A stretch of DNA of 64,000 bases. Origin: Oceanospirillum sp964342385 (GTDB taxonomy: Bacteria; Pseudomonadota; Gammaproteobacteria; Pseudomonadales; Halomonadaceae). The position numbers and the translations under genes were made by a program. The notes below the pieces were generated by a model that was given only the letters and a program-made list of their open reading frames with translations, was not told the origin of the DNA and ran no database searches. Positions 27,180 through 34,829 of the stretch are shown one piece after another (position 1 is the stretch's first letter; each line of letters begins with the position of its first letter). Location of the stretch: assembly GCA_964342385.1 (NCBI GenBank), contig CAYFGP010000010.1:21154-85153 (forward strand), given 5' to 3'.

Positions 27180-28457
27180 ATGACAGAAAACAACAAGATA
27201 GCCGTTGTTGGGGCCGGGATAATCGGTTTGGCCACGGCCATTGATCTGCAACGGGCAGGTTTTAATGTCACGCTGATTGATAAAGATGAGCCGGGCATGG
27301 GCGCTTCTTTTGGTAATGCGGGTCTGTTTGCCGATTATGCTCGTCTGCCCTTTGCCCGCTTTGCCACCCTGTTCAATATGCCGGGCATGTTGCTGGATAA
27401 AGAGAGCCCTTTATCACTTCAGGGACGTTATCTGCCAGCTTTGTTGCCTTACGGTATGGGCTTTGTAAAGGCATGTCAGGAGCAAAATTTTCAAGCCGGT
27501 TGTGTCGCACTTAAAGCACTTCAGTTACAAGCTAAGAATGCTGATGATCAGCTGTTTGCCTTAACCGGGGCGCAGGATCTGATTAAAGCTGAGGGTTGTT
27601 TAGGTCTGTTTGCCGGTCAGCAAGGCTTTGATAAAGCCAAGCAGGATGATCTGCATAAACGCCAGCAGCAGGGGGTTAACCTGCAGTTTTTAAATGCGGC
27701 AGAAGTGCATGAGCTGGAGCCGGATCTGGCGGACTTTTATGTCGGTGGCGTCTACTACCCGGATACCCGTTTTACCGTATCGCCGCTGGCACTGTGTCGG
27801 CGCTATTTTGATTACTTTATTGAGCAGGGCGGTAGCTTTCTGCAGGATAGAGTGCTGAGTCTCAAGCCGTCAAAAGGGCCATCAGCAGTATCATCAACGT
27901 CTGGCGGCAATCATAGCGCACGCGTGCAGATGAGTCGTGAGACGCTGGAATATTCCCAGGTGATCTTAACGGCCGGCGTGGCTTCAAAATCACTGTTAAA
28001 GCCACTGGGCATTTCGATTCCACTGGTCAGCGAACGGGGTTATCACCTGACACTGGATACTGTGGATAAACACCTGACCCGCCCGGTGGGTTGGTTGGAT
28101 AAAGCGGTATTTTTAACGCCGATGGAGTCCGGGGTACGTATCGCGGGTACGGCGGAATTCGCCTATGAAGATGCACCAGTATCTACGGACTGTACTGACA
28201 ATATGCTGGCCCACGCTAGTCATATGCTGGGTATACAGCCTGAGGTGAAATCCGATTGGGTGGGGAGTCGTCCGTCCACACCGGATTCATTACCGGTGAT
28301 CGGTCAGCTGCAGCAGTATCCACAGATCACCCTGGCCTTTGGTCATGGTCATTTGGGGTTAACCCTAGCTGCGGTAACGGCGCAATTGGTGGGTGAATTG
28401 GCACAGGGGCAAACGCCATCGCTGCCACTTGCACCCTTTGCTCCCGAGCGTTTTTAA
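27180..28457 (+). CDS. FAD-dependent D-amino-acid dehydrogenase-type oxidoreductase
   Basis: A 425-residue flavoprotein of the DAO superfamily. The dinucleotide-binding fold is at the N-terminus (KIAVVGAGIIGLATAIDLQR, ending in the acidic LIDKDEPGMGAS), followed by FGNAGLF as in DadA-type proteins, and the C-terminal FAD motif GSRPSTPDSLPVIGQL with LAFGHGHLGLTLA. It would oxidise a D-amino acid or N-substituted amino acid to the imino acid. It stands between ridA and a racemase-family gene with short gaps, forming an operon. Confidence 0.87.
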   Translation: MTENNKIAVVGAGIIGLATAIDLQRAGFNVTLIDKDEPGMGASFGNAGLFADYARLPFARFATLFNMPGMLLDKESPLSLQGRYLPALLPYGMGFVKACQEQNFQAGCVALKALQLQAKNADDQLFALTGAQDLIKAEGCLGLFAGQQGFDKAKQDDLHKRQQQGVNLQFLNAAEVHELEPDLADFYVGGVYYPDTRFTVSPLALCRRYFDYFIEQGGSFLQDRVLSLKPSKGPSAVSSTSGGNHSARVQMSRETLEYSQVILTAGVASKSLLKPLGISIPLVSERGYHLTLDTVDKHLTRPVGWLDKAVFLTPMESGVRIAGTAEFAYEDAPVSTDCTDNMLAHASHMLGIQPEVKSDWVGSRPSTPDSLPVIGQLQQYPQITLAFGHGHLGLTLAAVTAQLVGELAQGQTPSLPLAPFAPERF

Positions 28458-28492
28458 ACCCCTATTTTCGTATTATTGAGGAGACAAAGATT

Positions 28493-29209
28493 ATGTTACT
28501 GCAAGGTGGAATCAATATCTGTGGTGTGACCATGGGCGTTATCTCTCTGGAGTCATTTTTTCCTAAACCGGAGGGGCATATTAAATACCCGGCCAGTTTT
28601 GATTTTCCGGTGATGTATGAAATCGTACAGGGCGCGACGGTGGATCGTCTGATTCGTGAACGTGATCCTGCATTGCTACAGCCTTTTATCGATGCGGCGA
28701 AAAATCTGGAGCGCGAAGGGGTTAAAGCGATTACCGGTAGCTGTGGTTTCCTGGCGCTGCACCAAAAAGAGATCGCTGATGCGGTAAATATTCCGGTGTT
28801 TATGTCCAGCTTGATTCAGGTACCGCTGGTATCTCGTATGCTGAAAAAAGACCAGAAGGTGGGTGTAGTCGTTGCTAATAACGAAGCCTTGACCGCAGAT
28901 CACCTAACCGGTGTTGGTATCGCCGATGAGCCTATTGTCGTGGCCGGTATGCAGCATCAACCTCAGTTTAATGAGGTGATTCTGAAAGGTGAAAGCGACG
29001 ATCTGGATATGGCCGTATTTGAGCAGGAACTGACTGATGTAGTCGCGCAGATGCTGGCGGATAATCCAGATGTGGGTGCGATTGTGTTGGAGTGTACGGA
29101 TCTGTCTCACTTTGCCCCTAAACTGCATCAGAAGTTTGGTCTGCCGGTATTTGATCTGACCAGCCTGACTCGTATGGTTGCGGCGGGTGTGTCCCGTACC
29201 GTGGCTTAA
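28493..29209 (+). CDS. Aspartate/glutamate racemase-family protein
   Basis: A 238-residue protein of the Asp/Glu/hydantoin racemase superfamily. Both catalytic-type cysteines are visible: Cys in ITGSCGFLALHQ and in IVLECTDLSHFAP. The family includes amino acid racemases, hydantoin racemases and maleate cis-trans isomerases, so the exact reaction is open. GAGGAG precedes the ATG. As the third gene after ridA and the oxidase gene, interconversion of an L- and D-form ahead of oxidation is the simplest role. Confidence 0.85.
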   Translation: MLLQGGINICGVTMGVISLESFFPKPEGHIKYPASFDFPVMYEIVQGATVDRLIRERDPALLQPFIDAAKNLEREGVKAITGSCGFLALHQKEIADAVNIPVFMSSLIQVPLVSRMLKKDQKVGVVVANNEALTADHLTGVGIADEPIVVAGMQHQPQFNEVILKGESDDLDMAVFEQELTDVVAQMLADNPDVGAIVLECTDLSHFAPKLHQKFGLPVFDLTSLTRMVAAGVSRTVA

Positions 29210-29276
29210 CGATTTAACGTCTTAGCACTTAGGTTTTCCCGTTTTGTAGGGTTTACGGGGCAAACCTTTGATCATA

Positions 29277-29308
29277 AGCGGGCATCTTCGGGTGCCCGCT
29301 TTTGTTTT
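29277..29308 (+). terminator. Rho-independent terminator of the ridA operon
   Basis: AGCGGGCA (29277-29284) pairs with TGCCCGCT (29293-29300) around a TTCG tetraloop, followed by TTTGTTTT. It ends the ridA-oxidase-racemase operon just before the prophage begins. Confidence 0.9.
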
Positions 29309-29335
29309 CTCTCGTTTTAGTGAGCGGTTTTAGGC

Positions 29336-29361
29336 TGTCAGTTGTTTCGTTGTAAGTAAGC
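29336..29361 (+). other. Probable prophage left end with transposase-binding site
   Basis: The sequence opens TGTCAGTTGTTTCGTTG and continues TAAGTAAGC. It starts with the TG dinucleotide of Mu-like ends and fits most of the Mu transposase-site consensus (YGTTTCAYTNNAARYRCG). It lies 27 bp after the host terminator. Further copies of a TGAATARCAG motif follow at about 29393 and 29413. The 5 bp before it (TAGGC) would be the target duplication. Confidence 0.45.
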
Positions 29362-29577
29362 TCTAAGTTTAAGAACAGTAACCGGATTAAAGTGAATAAC
29401 AGCGGATTTATCTGAATAGCAGTAACGGCGGGGGCTGTAGCGTGTCAACCCCCTGATATTACCACAAAATAGAAATTGCGACTCGCTAAACTGAAATCGC
29501 AGAATTACGCGCACACTTTGCGACCCACCCAAAAACAAGCATCTGGTGTTTCTGAAGTGTTTCCAGGCTGTTTTGAA
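29362..29577. other. Noncoding left arm of the prophage
   Basis: No gene is supported between the left end and the repressor gene. Repeated TGAATARCAG-like and TGTTTC-like motifs suggest more transposase-binding sites. A weak ORF on the minus strand (29338-29538) overlaps these and is rejected. Confidence 0.5.
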
Positions 29578-30309
29578 TTACACGTCTTTCCCAATCCAGG
29601 CAACCTTACCAATGATCTCCAGATCGTTCAGGTCTTGCGGTGAAACTTCCATTTTCTCATACGTCTTGTTGTCGCTGATAAACAGGATGTTTTTGTTCAG
29701 CAGCTGCTGCACACGCTTAACGATCAGGTGGCCGTCAGTGCGGATCACATAGATATTACCGTCCTGCAGGTCGCGCTGGCTGGTGTCGATCAGCAGTGTG
29801 TTGTTATCGCTGATTGTTGGCTCCATAGAATCGCCCTTGGCGAACACCAGAACCAAATCTTTTTCCCGTAACCCCCTGAATCTAAGCCACTTGTGGCGGA
29901 ATGCCAGCTTTCTACTGGGCTTCACGTTTTGCTCTGGGAACGCACCTGCACCGGCTGCTACCTGGATGTTATAGCCTGGGATTAAGGCGTATTCCTTCAG
30001 GATCTCTTCCTCTGTCTGGGACTCAACAGGTGATCCATCTTCCATCATTGGACCTTTGCCTGTTAGAAGCCAGTAGGCAGACACACCGGTTGCCTCAATG
30101 ATTGAGGCCAGCCTAGCTGCTTTGGGCTCAGATCTACCAGACAGGTAAGTTTCAAGAGTTCTTCTCGGAATCCCCGTCCTTTCTGCCAGAATATCCCCGC
30201 TTCCTGCTAGTACTGCACACTCTCTAACTCTAGAAGAAAGCGTACTTTGCTTTTCGCAGTTATCTCCCTGAACTGCGAAATCTGTTTCGGTGTTTATTTT
30301 TCGAGCCAT
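29578..30309 (-). CDS. LexA-like (S24) phage repressor
   Basis: The lysogeny repressor, 243 residues. A helix-turn-helix domain (residues about 22-80: LSSRVRECAVLAGSGDILAE, RTGIPRRTLETYLSGRSEPK) is followed by an S24 peptidase domain with Ser161 in FAKGDSMEPTI and Lys198 in HLIVKRVQ, the self-cleavage dyad, and an Ala-Gly site near residue 120. This suggests RecA-dependent induction after DNA damage, unlike the repressor of Mu itself. The first 21 residues lie before the family's usual start, and their DNA holds an operator-like inverted repeat. It is the only gene in this arm on the minus strand, divergent from ner. Confidence 0.92.
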   Translation of the reverse strand: MARKINTETDFAVQGDNCEKQSTLSSRVRECAVLAGSGDILAERTGIPRRTLETYLSGRSEPKAARLASIIEATGVSAYWLLTGKGPMMEDGSPVESQTEEEILKEYALIPGYNIQVAAGAGAFPEQNVKPSRKLAFRHKWLRFRGLREKDLVLVFAKGDSMEPTISDNNTLLIDTSQRDLQDGNIYVIRTDGHLIVKRVQQLLNKNILFISDNKTYEKMEVSPQDLNDLEIIGKVAWIGKDV

Positions 30310-30386
30310 TTCAGCCTACTTTTTCTTTTAAAAACAAACAGTTAACTGCTTTTTTGCTTGTTTCAGGCAAAAAATTAACTGCGAAA
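30252..30386. promoter_or_regulatory. Repressor operator cluster AACTGCGAAA
   Basis: The 10-mer AACTGCGAAA occurs at 30271-30280 and 30377-30386 and inverted at 30252-30261, with a partial copy (AACTGC) at 30344-30349. The first two form a perfect inverted repeat with 9 bp between, inside the repressor's first codons. The pattern suits cooperative binding by the repressor at its own and the early promoter. Confidence 0.65.
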
Positions 30387-30413
30387 TGAACAAAGCTGCT
30401 TGTATTTCTGGCA

Positions 30414-30472
30414 TTTAGTTACTATTATTCAAAACAAGTACTAAGGGATATCCCTAAAGGAAAGTAACTAAA
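30414..30472. promoter_or_regulatory. Nested palindromes before ner
   Basis: TTTAGTTACT (30414-30423) and AGTAACTAAA (30463-30472) are perfect inverted copies, and AGGGATATCCCT (30444-30455) is a perfect 12-bp palindrome between them. They lie just before the ner start and are likely a Ner or repressor operator over the early promoter. Confidence 0.6.
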
Positions 30473-30486
30473 CCAGAGGCAAAAAA

Positions 30487-30735
30487 ATGAGCAAGACGAT
30501 TAGTGCTCACTCAGTTCAGGACGACTGGAGCCGTCAAAGAGTTCTGTTTGCCGTACGTGATAAAGGGATCAGTTTTGCAGAACTGGCCCGCCGTCACGGC
30601 TATCAGAACCCGCGTACTTTGTACAACGTGTTTTATGCCCCTTACCCGAAAGCTCAGAAGATCATTGCTGACTTTCTGGAGGTAAACCCCGAGGAGATTT
30701 GGCCTTCTCGTTATCAGGCAGGTTTTGCGGCTTAG
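30487..30735 (+). CDS. ner: Ner/Nlp-family DNA-binding protein
   Basis: An 82-residue helix-turn-helix protein of the Ner type. DWSRQRVLFAVRDKGISFAE, LARRHGYQNPRTLYNVFYAP and EEIWPSRY match the family. In Mu, Ner turns down early and repressor transcription after induction. It is the first gene of the rightward early operon, next to nested palindromes that may be its target. AGAGG precedes the ATG. Confidence 0.9.
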   Translation: MSKTISAHSVQDDWSRQRVLFAVRDKGISFAELARRHGYQNPRTLYNVFYAPYPKAQKIIADFLEVNPEEIWPSRYQAGFAA

Positions 30736-30911
30736 TTTACGAGCTTCGCGCAGAAAATGCGAATTTGCATACACAAGCATTAACGAATGTAGAACGGTGG
30801 TCATGTTGTTGCTCCTTTGCTGTTCGAAAACAGCTTACCGAGCAAGAACCTGCCAAAAAAGACAAAAAACCGGTCTTTGTTTTTAACTGTATGAATGTCG
30901 AGTATCGAAAA

Positions 30912-31385
30912 ATGAGCACGCAATTTTGGAACAAATACACCCCTAACGATATTCCCCAGGCCTTGCAATCCAGCGTGGATTATGGCCGCGAGAATAAGAA
31001 CCTGAGCGTTCAGCGCGTAGCTGATCTGATTGGTGTGAACAGCCAGAACACGCTGTATGGCTGGTTGGCTTCTGGCCGTATGCCGCTGGTTTTGGTGCCA
31101 GCCTTTGAGAATGCCACCGGTATCAACCTGGTTACACGTTTCTTAGCGCATGGTCAGGATAAGTTGCTGGTGGATATGCCAACCGGACGCCGCCCGGAAA
31201 ACCGGGAGTTAACCAGCCTGGTGATTAACGCCAACCAGACCTTTGGTCAGCTGATGGGGTTCTTTGATGGCAGCGTGGATGCCAAGACGGTAACGGCTGC
31301 ATTGGATGGGCTGATGGCTGACCTCAGCGCCCAACGTAAAAACATTGAAAGCTTTGATCAGCCAGAGCTGCTGTTAAGGGGTTGA
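30912..31385 (+). CDS. Early phage DNA-binding protein (CII/CP76-like)
   Basis: The product from this ATG has 157 residues. It has a predicted helix-turn-helix near the N-terminus (LSVQRVADLIGVNSQNTLYG, WLASGRMP) and a helical C-terminal half, similar in shape to the phage regulatory CII/CP76 family. An ORF running upstream to 30699 overlaps ner and has an unlikely composition, so the later start is preferred. Its function in transposable phages is not settled; a regulatory role is inferred. Confidence 0.7.
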   Translation: MSTQFWNKYTPNDIPQALQSSVDYGRENKNLSVQRVADLIGVNSQNTLYGWLASGRMPLVLVPAFENATGINLVTRFLAHGQDKLLVDMPTGRRPENRELTSLVINANQTFGQLMGFFDGSVDAKTVTAALDGLMADLSAQRKNIESFDQPELLLRG

Positions 31386-31390
31386 GAGCG

Positions 31391-31852
31391 ATGGATACAG
31401 GTAAACCCAGCTTTGGCTTTAGAACCGAAGAAGAAGCAAGAGCGCATCAACGCCAGCTGAAGCAAGAAATAAGCAAGATGCGCGGAGTGTTTTCTCAAGT
31501 AATTCCAGGTATAGGGGAAAAGTTTATGTCACCAGCAGCTAAGCCAGAAGCAGACTTTTTAAATCAAGAGGTTAATCCAGACTTCATTGCCCAGATTGAG
31601 CAAGTGCTTGAAATGGCGATCCAGGGTGAAGACACGCCGCAGGGACATTTTAACCTGCGTGTATCCGATGTGTTCGACATGCTTCAGGAATATGTAGATC
31701 AGCAACAGGCTGACATTGAGGTTCGCAGGAATGAGATTCGAGATGCAGCCTTTGACGATGCCTTTGGAATTCTTCCTCAAGAGATTAAGACCCCCAGCGC
31801 AAGAAAGAGCCTCGCAGCTCAAATGATCTGGGGGCGGCCAAAAGTTACTTGA
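31391..31852 (+). CDS. Early phage protein of unknown function
   Basis: A 153-residue acidic, mostly helical protein (QRQLKQEISKMRG, IAQIEQVLEMAIQGEDTP, DMLQEYVDQQQADIEVRR). AAGGGG lies ten bases before the ATG, which is reached five bases after the stop of the previous gene. No family recognised. Its end overlaps by 8 bp the end of the convergent minus-strand gene. Confidence 0.6.
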   Translation: MDTGKPSFGFRTEEEARAHQRQLKQEISKMRGVFSQVIPGIGEKFMSPAAKPEADFLNQEVNPDFIAQIEQVLEMAIQGEDTPQGHFNLRVSDVFDMLQEYVDQQQADIEVRRNEIRDAAFDDAFGILPQEIKTPSARKSLAAQMIWGRPKVT

Positions 31853-32048
31853 AGCCAGCAGCTAAGTTATCCAGGTGATGCTCAACTTCAAGCTCCGTAA
31901 CATTAGGGGCTAGCTGAAGTCGGTGCTTGGTGTCCTGAATGATCTTTAAGGCCTCCTCCTTGGTCAAGATCTCTTTATCCACTAAAGCCCGAATAGTTTC
32001 ACCGTTAAGGATCAGGTTGGCCAATAGGTATCCATTAGTTTGAGACAT
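31845..32048 (-). CDS. Small minus-strand protein inside the early region
   Basis: A 67-residue helical protein (YLLANLILNGETIRALVDKE, ILTKEEALKIIQDTKHRLQL). A strong ribosome site (AAGGAG) lies eight bases before the ATG; the ORF extends further up without ribosome site or likely composition. It is opposed to the early operon and would be read from the prophage in the lysogen. The EEALKII-type helix is reminiscent of short antitoxin or regulator proteins but no family can be named. Confidence 0.65.
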   Translation of the reverse strand: MSQTNGYLLANLILNGETIRALVDKEILTKEEALKIIQDTKHRLQLAPNVTELEVEHHLDNLAAGFK

Positions 32049-32132
32049 CGGTATTTCTCCTTGATTGTGTTTGGCGACTTCAATCTTAGGGGAATCAGGG
32101 GCTGAGTTCAGCCCCGCCTTTAGGGGTGATTT

Positions 32133-32819
32133 ATGGAAAACAAACAATATCAAGTCTTTAAAGAGGCAATCGAGCTGGGCAAACAAGCCTACAAGGCAGG
32201 CCAACAGCCGGGCGATTGTCCTTTTAACGCTGACAGCTTTGGTGAAATGGGTTGGCAGCTTGGTTATGAGGTTGAAATTAGCCTTAAAGAAGCTGAGCAG
32301 TTGAGTCCTGAGCAGATTATGCAGGCCTCTCCCAAGGCAAAGGTGAATCGCCTCCCCAAGGCCAGTCAGGGTAATTGCACTCAATATCACCAGCGACTTG
32401 AGCTACTAAGCCAGCGCGAGCCGTTATCTCTCGATACGGTCCGCCCGATATTAAGTCTTGCTGAATTATCGCAGCCATCATTGAGTGCGCCCGGATGCAG
32501 TGATGATAAGCAGCAAGGGTCAATGATGGAAAAGCATCTCGCCAGCGCTTCTTCCGTCGCCGAGCAGAAGGCGTTGCTTCGACGAAAGCAATTATATCGT
32601 CAGAGAATTTCGCGCTCCATTCGCACCAGTTCTCGACAGTGGCAGCCTCGAACAAATCGCGCAGTATTTGAATCTCTTGTTCGCTCAGTGATTCGACGAG
32701 TTCCTCTGCCAATTCAGCAGCTTGTTGAACGTATTTATCCACGTTTTTCTCCTTATTACGTGATGCCGTTAGATGAGTTTGCCAAAGGGGATCTCATCAT
32801 GACAAGTAGAAAGGATTGA
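32133..32819 (+). CDS. Rmf/CrpP-like N-terminus with long overlapping tail
   Basis: The first about 55 residues look genuine: GKQAYKAGQQPGDCPFNADS, then MGWQLGYE, which resembles the Rmf/CrpP fold (Gly-rich, CP and W..G motifs). A good ribosome site (AGGGGTG) precedes the ATG. From about residue 62 the frame runs opposite the gene at 32317-32742, is rich in Ser, Gln and Arg and does not look like a folded protein. The true product may be the whole 228 residues or a short protein with a changed end. The stop is just three bases before the muA start. Confidence 0.5.
   Translation: MENKQYQVFKEAIELGKQAYKAGQQPGDCPFNADSFGEMGWQLGYEVEISLKEAEQLSPEQIMQASPKAKVNRLPKASQGNCTQYHQRLELLSQREPLSLDTVRPILSLAELSQPSLSAPGCSDDKQQGSMMEKHLASASSVAEQKALLRRKQLYRQRISRSIRTSSRQWQPRTNRAVFESLVRSVIRRVPLPIQQLVERIYPRFSPYYVMPLDEFAKGDLIMTSRKD
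32317..32742 (-). CDS. Minus-strand helical protein antisense to the early operon
   Basis: A 141-residue product with GTG start behind a strong GGAG. The first 80 residues read as good amphipathic helices (VQQAAELAEELVESLSEQEI, QILRDLFEAATVENWCEW) and the C-terminus is Trp/Pro-rich. Codon pattern and ribosome site favour this strand over the opposite frame in this stretch. It is in line with the second minus-strand gene at 31845-32048, so the pair may form a lysogen-expressed cargo unit. No family recognised. Confidence 0.6.
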   Translation of the reverse strand: MDKYVQQAAELAEELVESLSEQEIQILRDLFEAATVENWCEWSAKFSDDIIAFVEATPSARRRKKRWRDAFPSLTLAAYHHCIRAHSMMAAIIQQDLISGGPYREITARAGLVAQVAGDIECNYPDWPWGGDSPLPWERPA

Positions 32820-32822
32820 GTC

Positions 32823-34805
32823 ATGAAAGAGTGGATTACAGCTCAAGAATATGCAGAGGTCTTAGGGATAACCGTCCGGGCTGCACAAATTCGACTTCAG
32901 AAAGAAGGTATTGAAGGACAGCAGCGCATAGGTCGTGGCGGTGGTTATGAATACCACATAAGCAATTTCCCTGATGATGTTCAGGCTCCGTTGTTGTTGA
33001 AGCGTGTGGATAAGGAAGTTGTCGCTCAGCCTGCTGCTCAAGTGGACTATGACCGTGATGCTCTGTGGGCGAACTATGAGCGCAAGACTACAAAGCAAAA
33101 GGATAAAGCGGCCTGGATGCTAGGCATTCTAAACAAGGTTATGGCGTTGGTGGATAAAGATATCCCGCTTAAAAAGGCGCTGATGTTTGTTGCCCAAGAA
33201 GAAGGTATGTCTGCAGCAACGATTAAGAATTGGTATCACGGCGTAGGCAAAAAGAAGGGTGTACGCAACTTTGACCGTGCTGATTGGCTGGCGGTGCTTG
33301 TGCCAGGGGATAGCGGTAGTAAAGAGTTTGCTGAATGTTCCCCTGAAGCCTGGGAGATGTTCAAAGCGGATTATTTGCGACTTGAAGCCCCTTCTCGTCA
33401 GGCTGTTTATGAGCGCGTAAAGCGTGCGGGTAAAGCCAATGGCTGGGCCGTACCCAGTATTGATTCATTCCGTCGCCGGTTGGAAGCGGAAGTCTCTTTA
33501 CCTGTGCGGGTCATGATGCGCGAAGGCGAACATGCCTTGATGCGGTTGTACCCCAGTCAAACCCGTGATGTATCAGGTATGCATGCGATGGAGCATATCA
33601 ATGGTGATGGCTATATGCACAACGTATGGATTGCTGTTCCTGGTCAGGAAAAGCCAGTCCGTATGAAAACGTGGTTTTGGCAGGATGTATACAGCCGTCG
33701 GATTATCGGTTGGCGCACGGACTTTACTGAGAATTCTGATCAGATCCGCTTGAGCTTTGGCGATGTGGTGGAGAAGTTTGGTATCCCGCATCACGTCACG
33801 ATTGATAACACCCGTGCAGCAGCTAACAAGTGGATGACAGGTGGTGTAGCGAATCGTTATCGCTTCAAGGTGAAAGAAGACGATCCGGTGGGCTTGTTCC
33901 CGATGCTGGGTGTAGAGGTGCATTGGACGTCAGTTATTAACGGCCATGGTCACGGGCAGGCTAAACCAATTGAGCGGGCTTTTGGTGTGGGTGGCCTGGG
34001 TGAATACGTGGATAAACACCCTCGCTTTGCCGGTGCCTGGACGGGCGACAACCCAATGAATAAGCCAGAGAACTATGGCTCTGAAGCGGTGCCATTGGAT
34101 GAGTTCTTAAAGGTGTTAAACCAAGAAATTCTGGCCTGGAATGCTCGTGAAAAACGCAACACCCAGCAGTGCGGTGGTTACAAAAGCTTTAATCAGGCCT
34201 TTGAAGAATCCTTTAGCCACGCGCCGATTCGTAAAGCCACCGCTGAACAACGTCGGTTGTGGATGCTGACGGCTGAATCAATCCGTGTGGGTAAAGATGC
34301 GTCGATTACGTTAGAGGCTGGATCGGCTACAGGTGTCGGCAAGAACCGTTATCACTGTTCAGAGCTGTTCGACTATATCGGTCAGAAACTGGTGGTGCGC
34401 TTTGATCCGATGGAGCTGCACAAAACGGTATCGGTTTACACGTTGGAAGGTCGCTTTATTGGGCAGGCTGCTTGTATTCAGGCGGTAGGTTTCCGCGACA
34501 CAGTAGCGGCGCGTGAACATGCCCGTGCTCGTAAAGCGATGATGAAGAATGCGAAAGAACAAGCCAATCATCAGGTGCGTATGACAGCCCTGGAAGTGGC
34601 TCAGCAACTGCCATTAGAAGAGGAACCGGAAAAGCCAGAAAGCGAAGTTGTCCAGATGGTATTTGCCCAAGGGAATACAGCCCGAGTGGTGAACCAGGTG
34701 CAAGAGATAGAAACCGATACGGTTATCGAAGAAGAGCAAACCCATCAGCTGTTTAGCAATGCAGTCCGCCAACTGCGCGATGCCAAAAGGGCTGAAGAGA
34801 TCTAA
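32823..34805 (+). CDS. Mu-type DDE transposase (MuA)
   Basis: The 660-residue transposase that integrates and replicates the phage by transposition. N-terminal winged helix for enhancer binding (WITAQEYAEVLGITVRAAQI), DNA-binding middle part, then the DDE catalytic core with Asp262 (HINGDGYMHNVW), Asp328 (HVTIDNTRAA) and Glu384 (AKPIERAFGV). A beta-barrel part follows (LVVRFDPMELHKTVSVYTLE), and a charged C-terminal tail that in Mu contacts MuB and ClpX. All catalytic residues are present, so it should be active. AAAGGA precedes the ATG. Confidence 0.96.
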   Translation: MKEWITAQEYAEVLGITVRAAQIRLQKEGIEGQQRIGRGGGYEYHISNFPDDVQAPLLLKRVDKEVVAQPAAQVDYDRDALWANYERKTTKQKDKAAWMLGILNKVMALVDKDIPLKKALMFVAQEEGMSAATIKNWYHGVGKKKGVRNFDRADWLAVLVPGDSGSKEFAECSPEAWEMFKADYLRLEAPSRQAVYERVKRAGKANGWAVPSIDSFRRRLEAEVSLPVRVMMREGEHALMRLYPSQTRDVSGMHAMEHINGDGYMHNVWIAVPGQEKPVRMKTWFWQDVYSRRIIGWRTDFTENSDQIRLSFGDVVEKFGIPHHVTIDNTRAAANKWMTGGVANRYRFKVKEDDPVGLFPMLGVEVHWTSVINGHGHGQAKPIERAFGVGGLGEYVDKHPRFAGAWTGDNPMNKPENYGSEAVPLDEFLKVLNQEILAWNAREKRNTQQCGGYKSFNQAFEESFSHAPIRKATAEQRRLWMLTAESIRVGKDASITLEAGSATGVGKNRYHCSELFDYIGQKLVVRFDPMELHKTVSVYTLEGRFIGQAACIQAVGFRDTVAAREHARARKAMMKNAKEQANHQVRMTALEVAQQLPLEEEPEKPESEVVQMVFAQGNTARVVNQVQEIETDTVIEEEQTHQLFSNAVRQLRDAKRAEEI

Positions 34806-34829
34806 AACGGATAGGACGAAACGGAGTAT

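Noticed and set aside
29338..29538. 66-codon minus-strand ORF in the prophage left arm
   Set aside because: It overlaps the transposase-site repeats at the end of the phage and has no ribosome site or protein-like composition.
32065..32304. 79-codon plus-strand ORF overlapping the Rmf-like gene
   Set aside because: Other frame of the Rmf-like N-terminus, no ribosome site and no domain.
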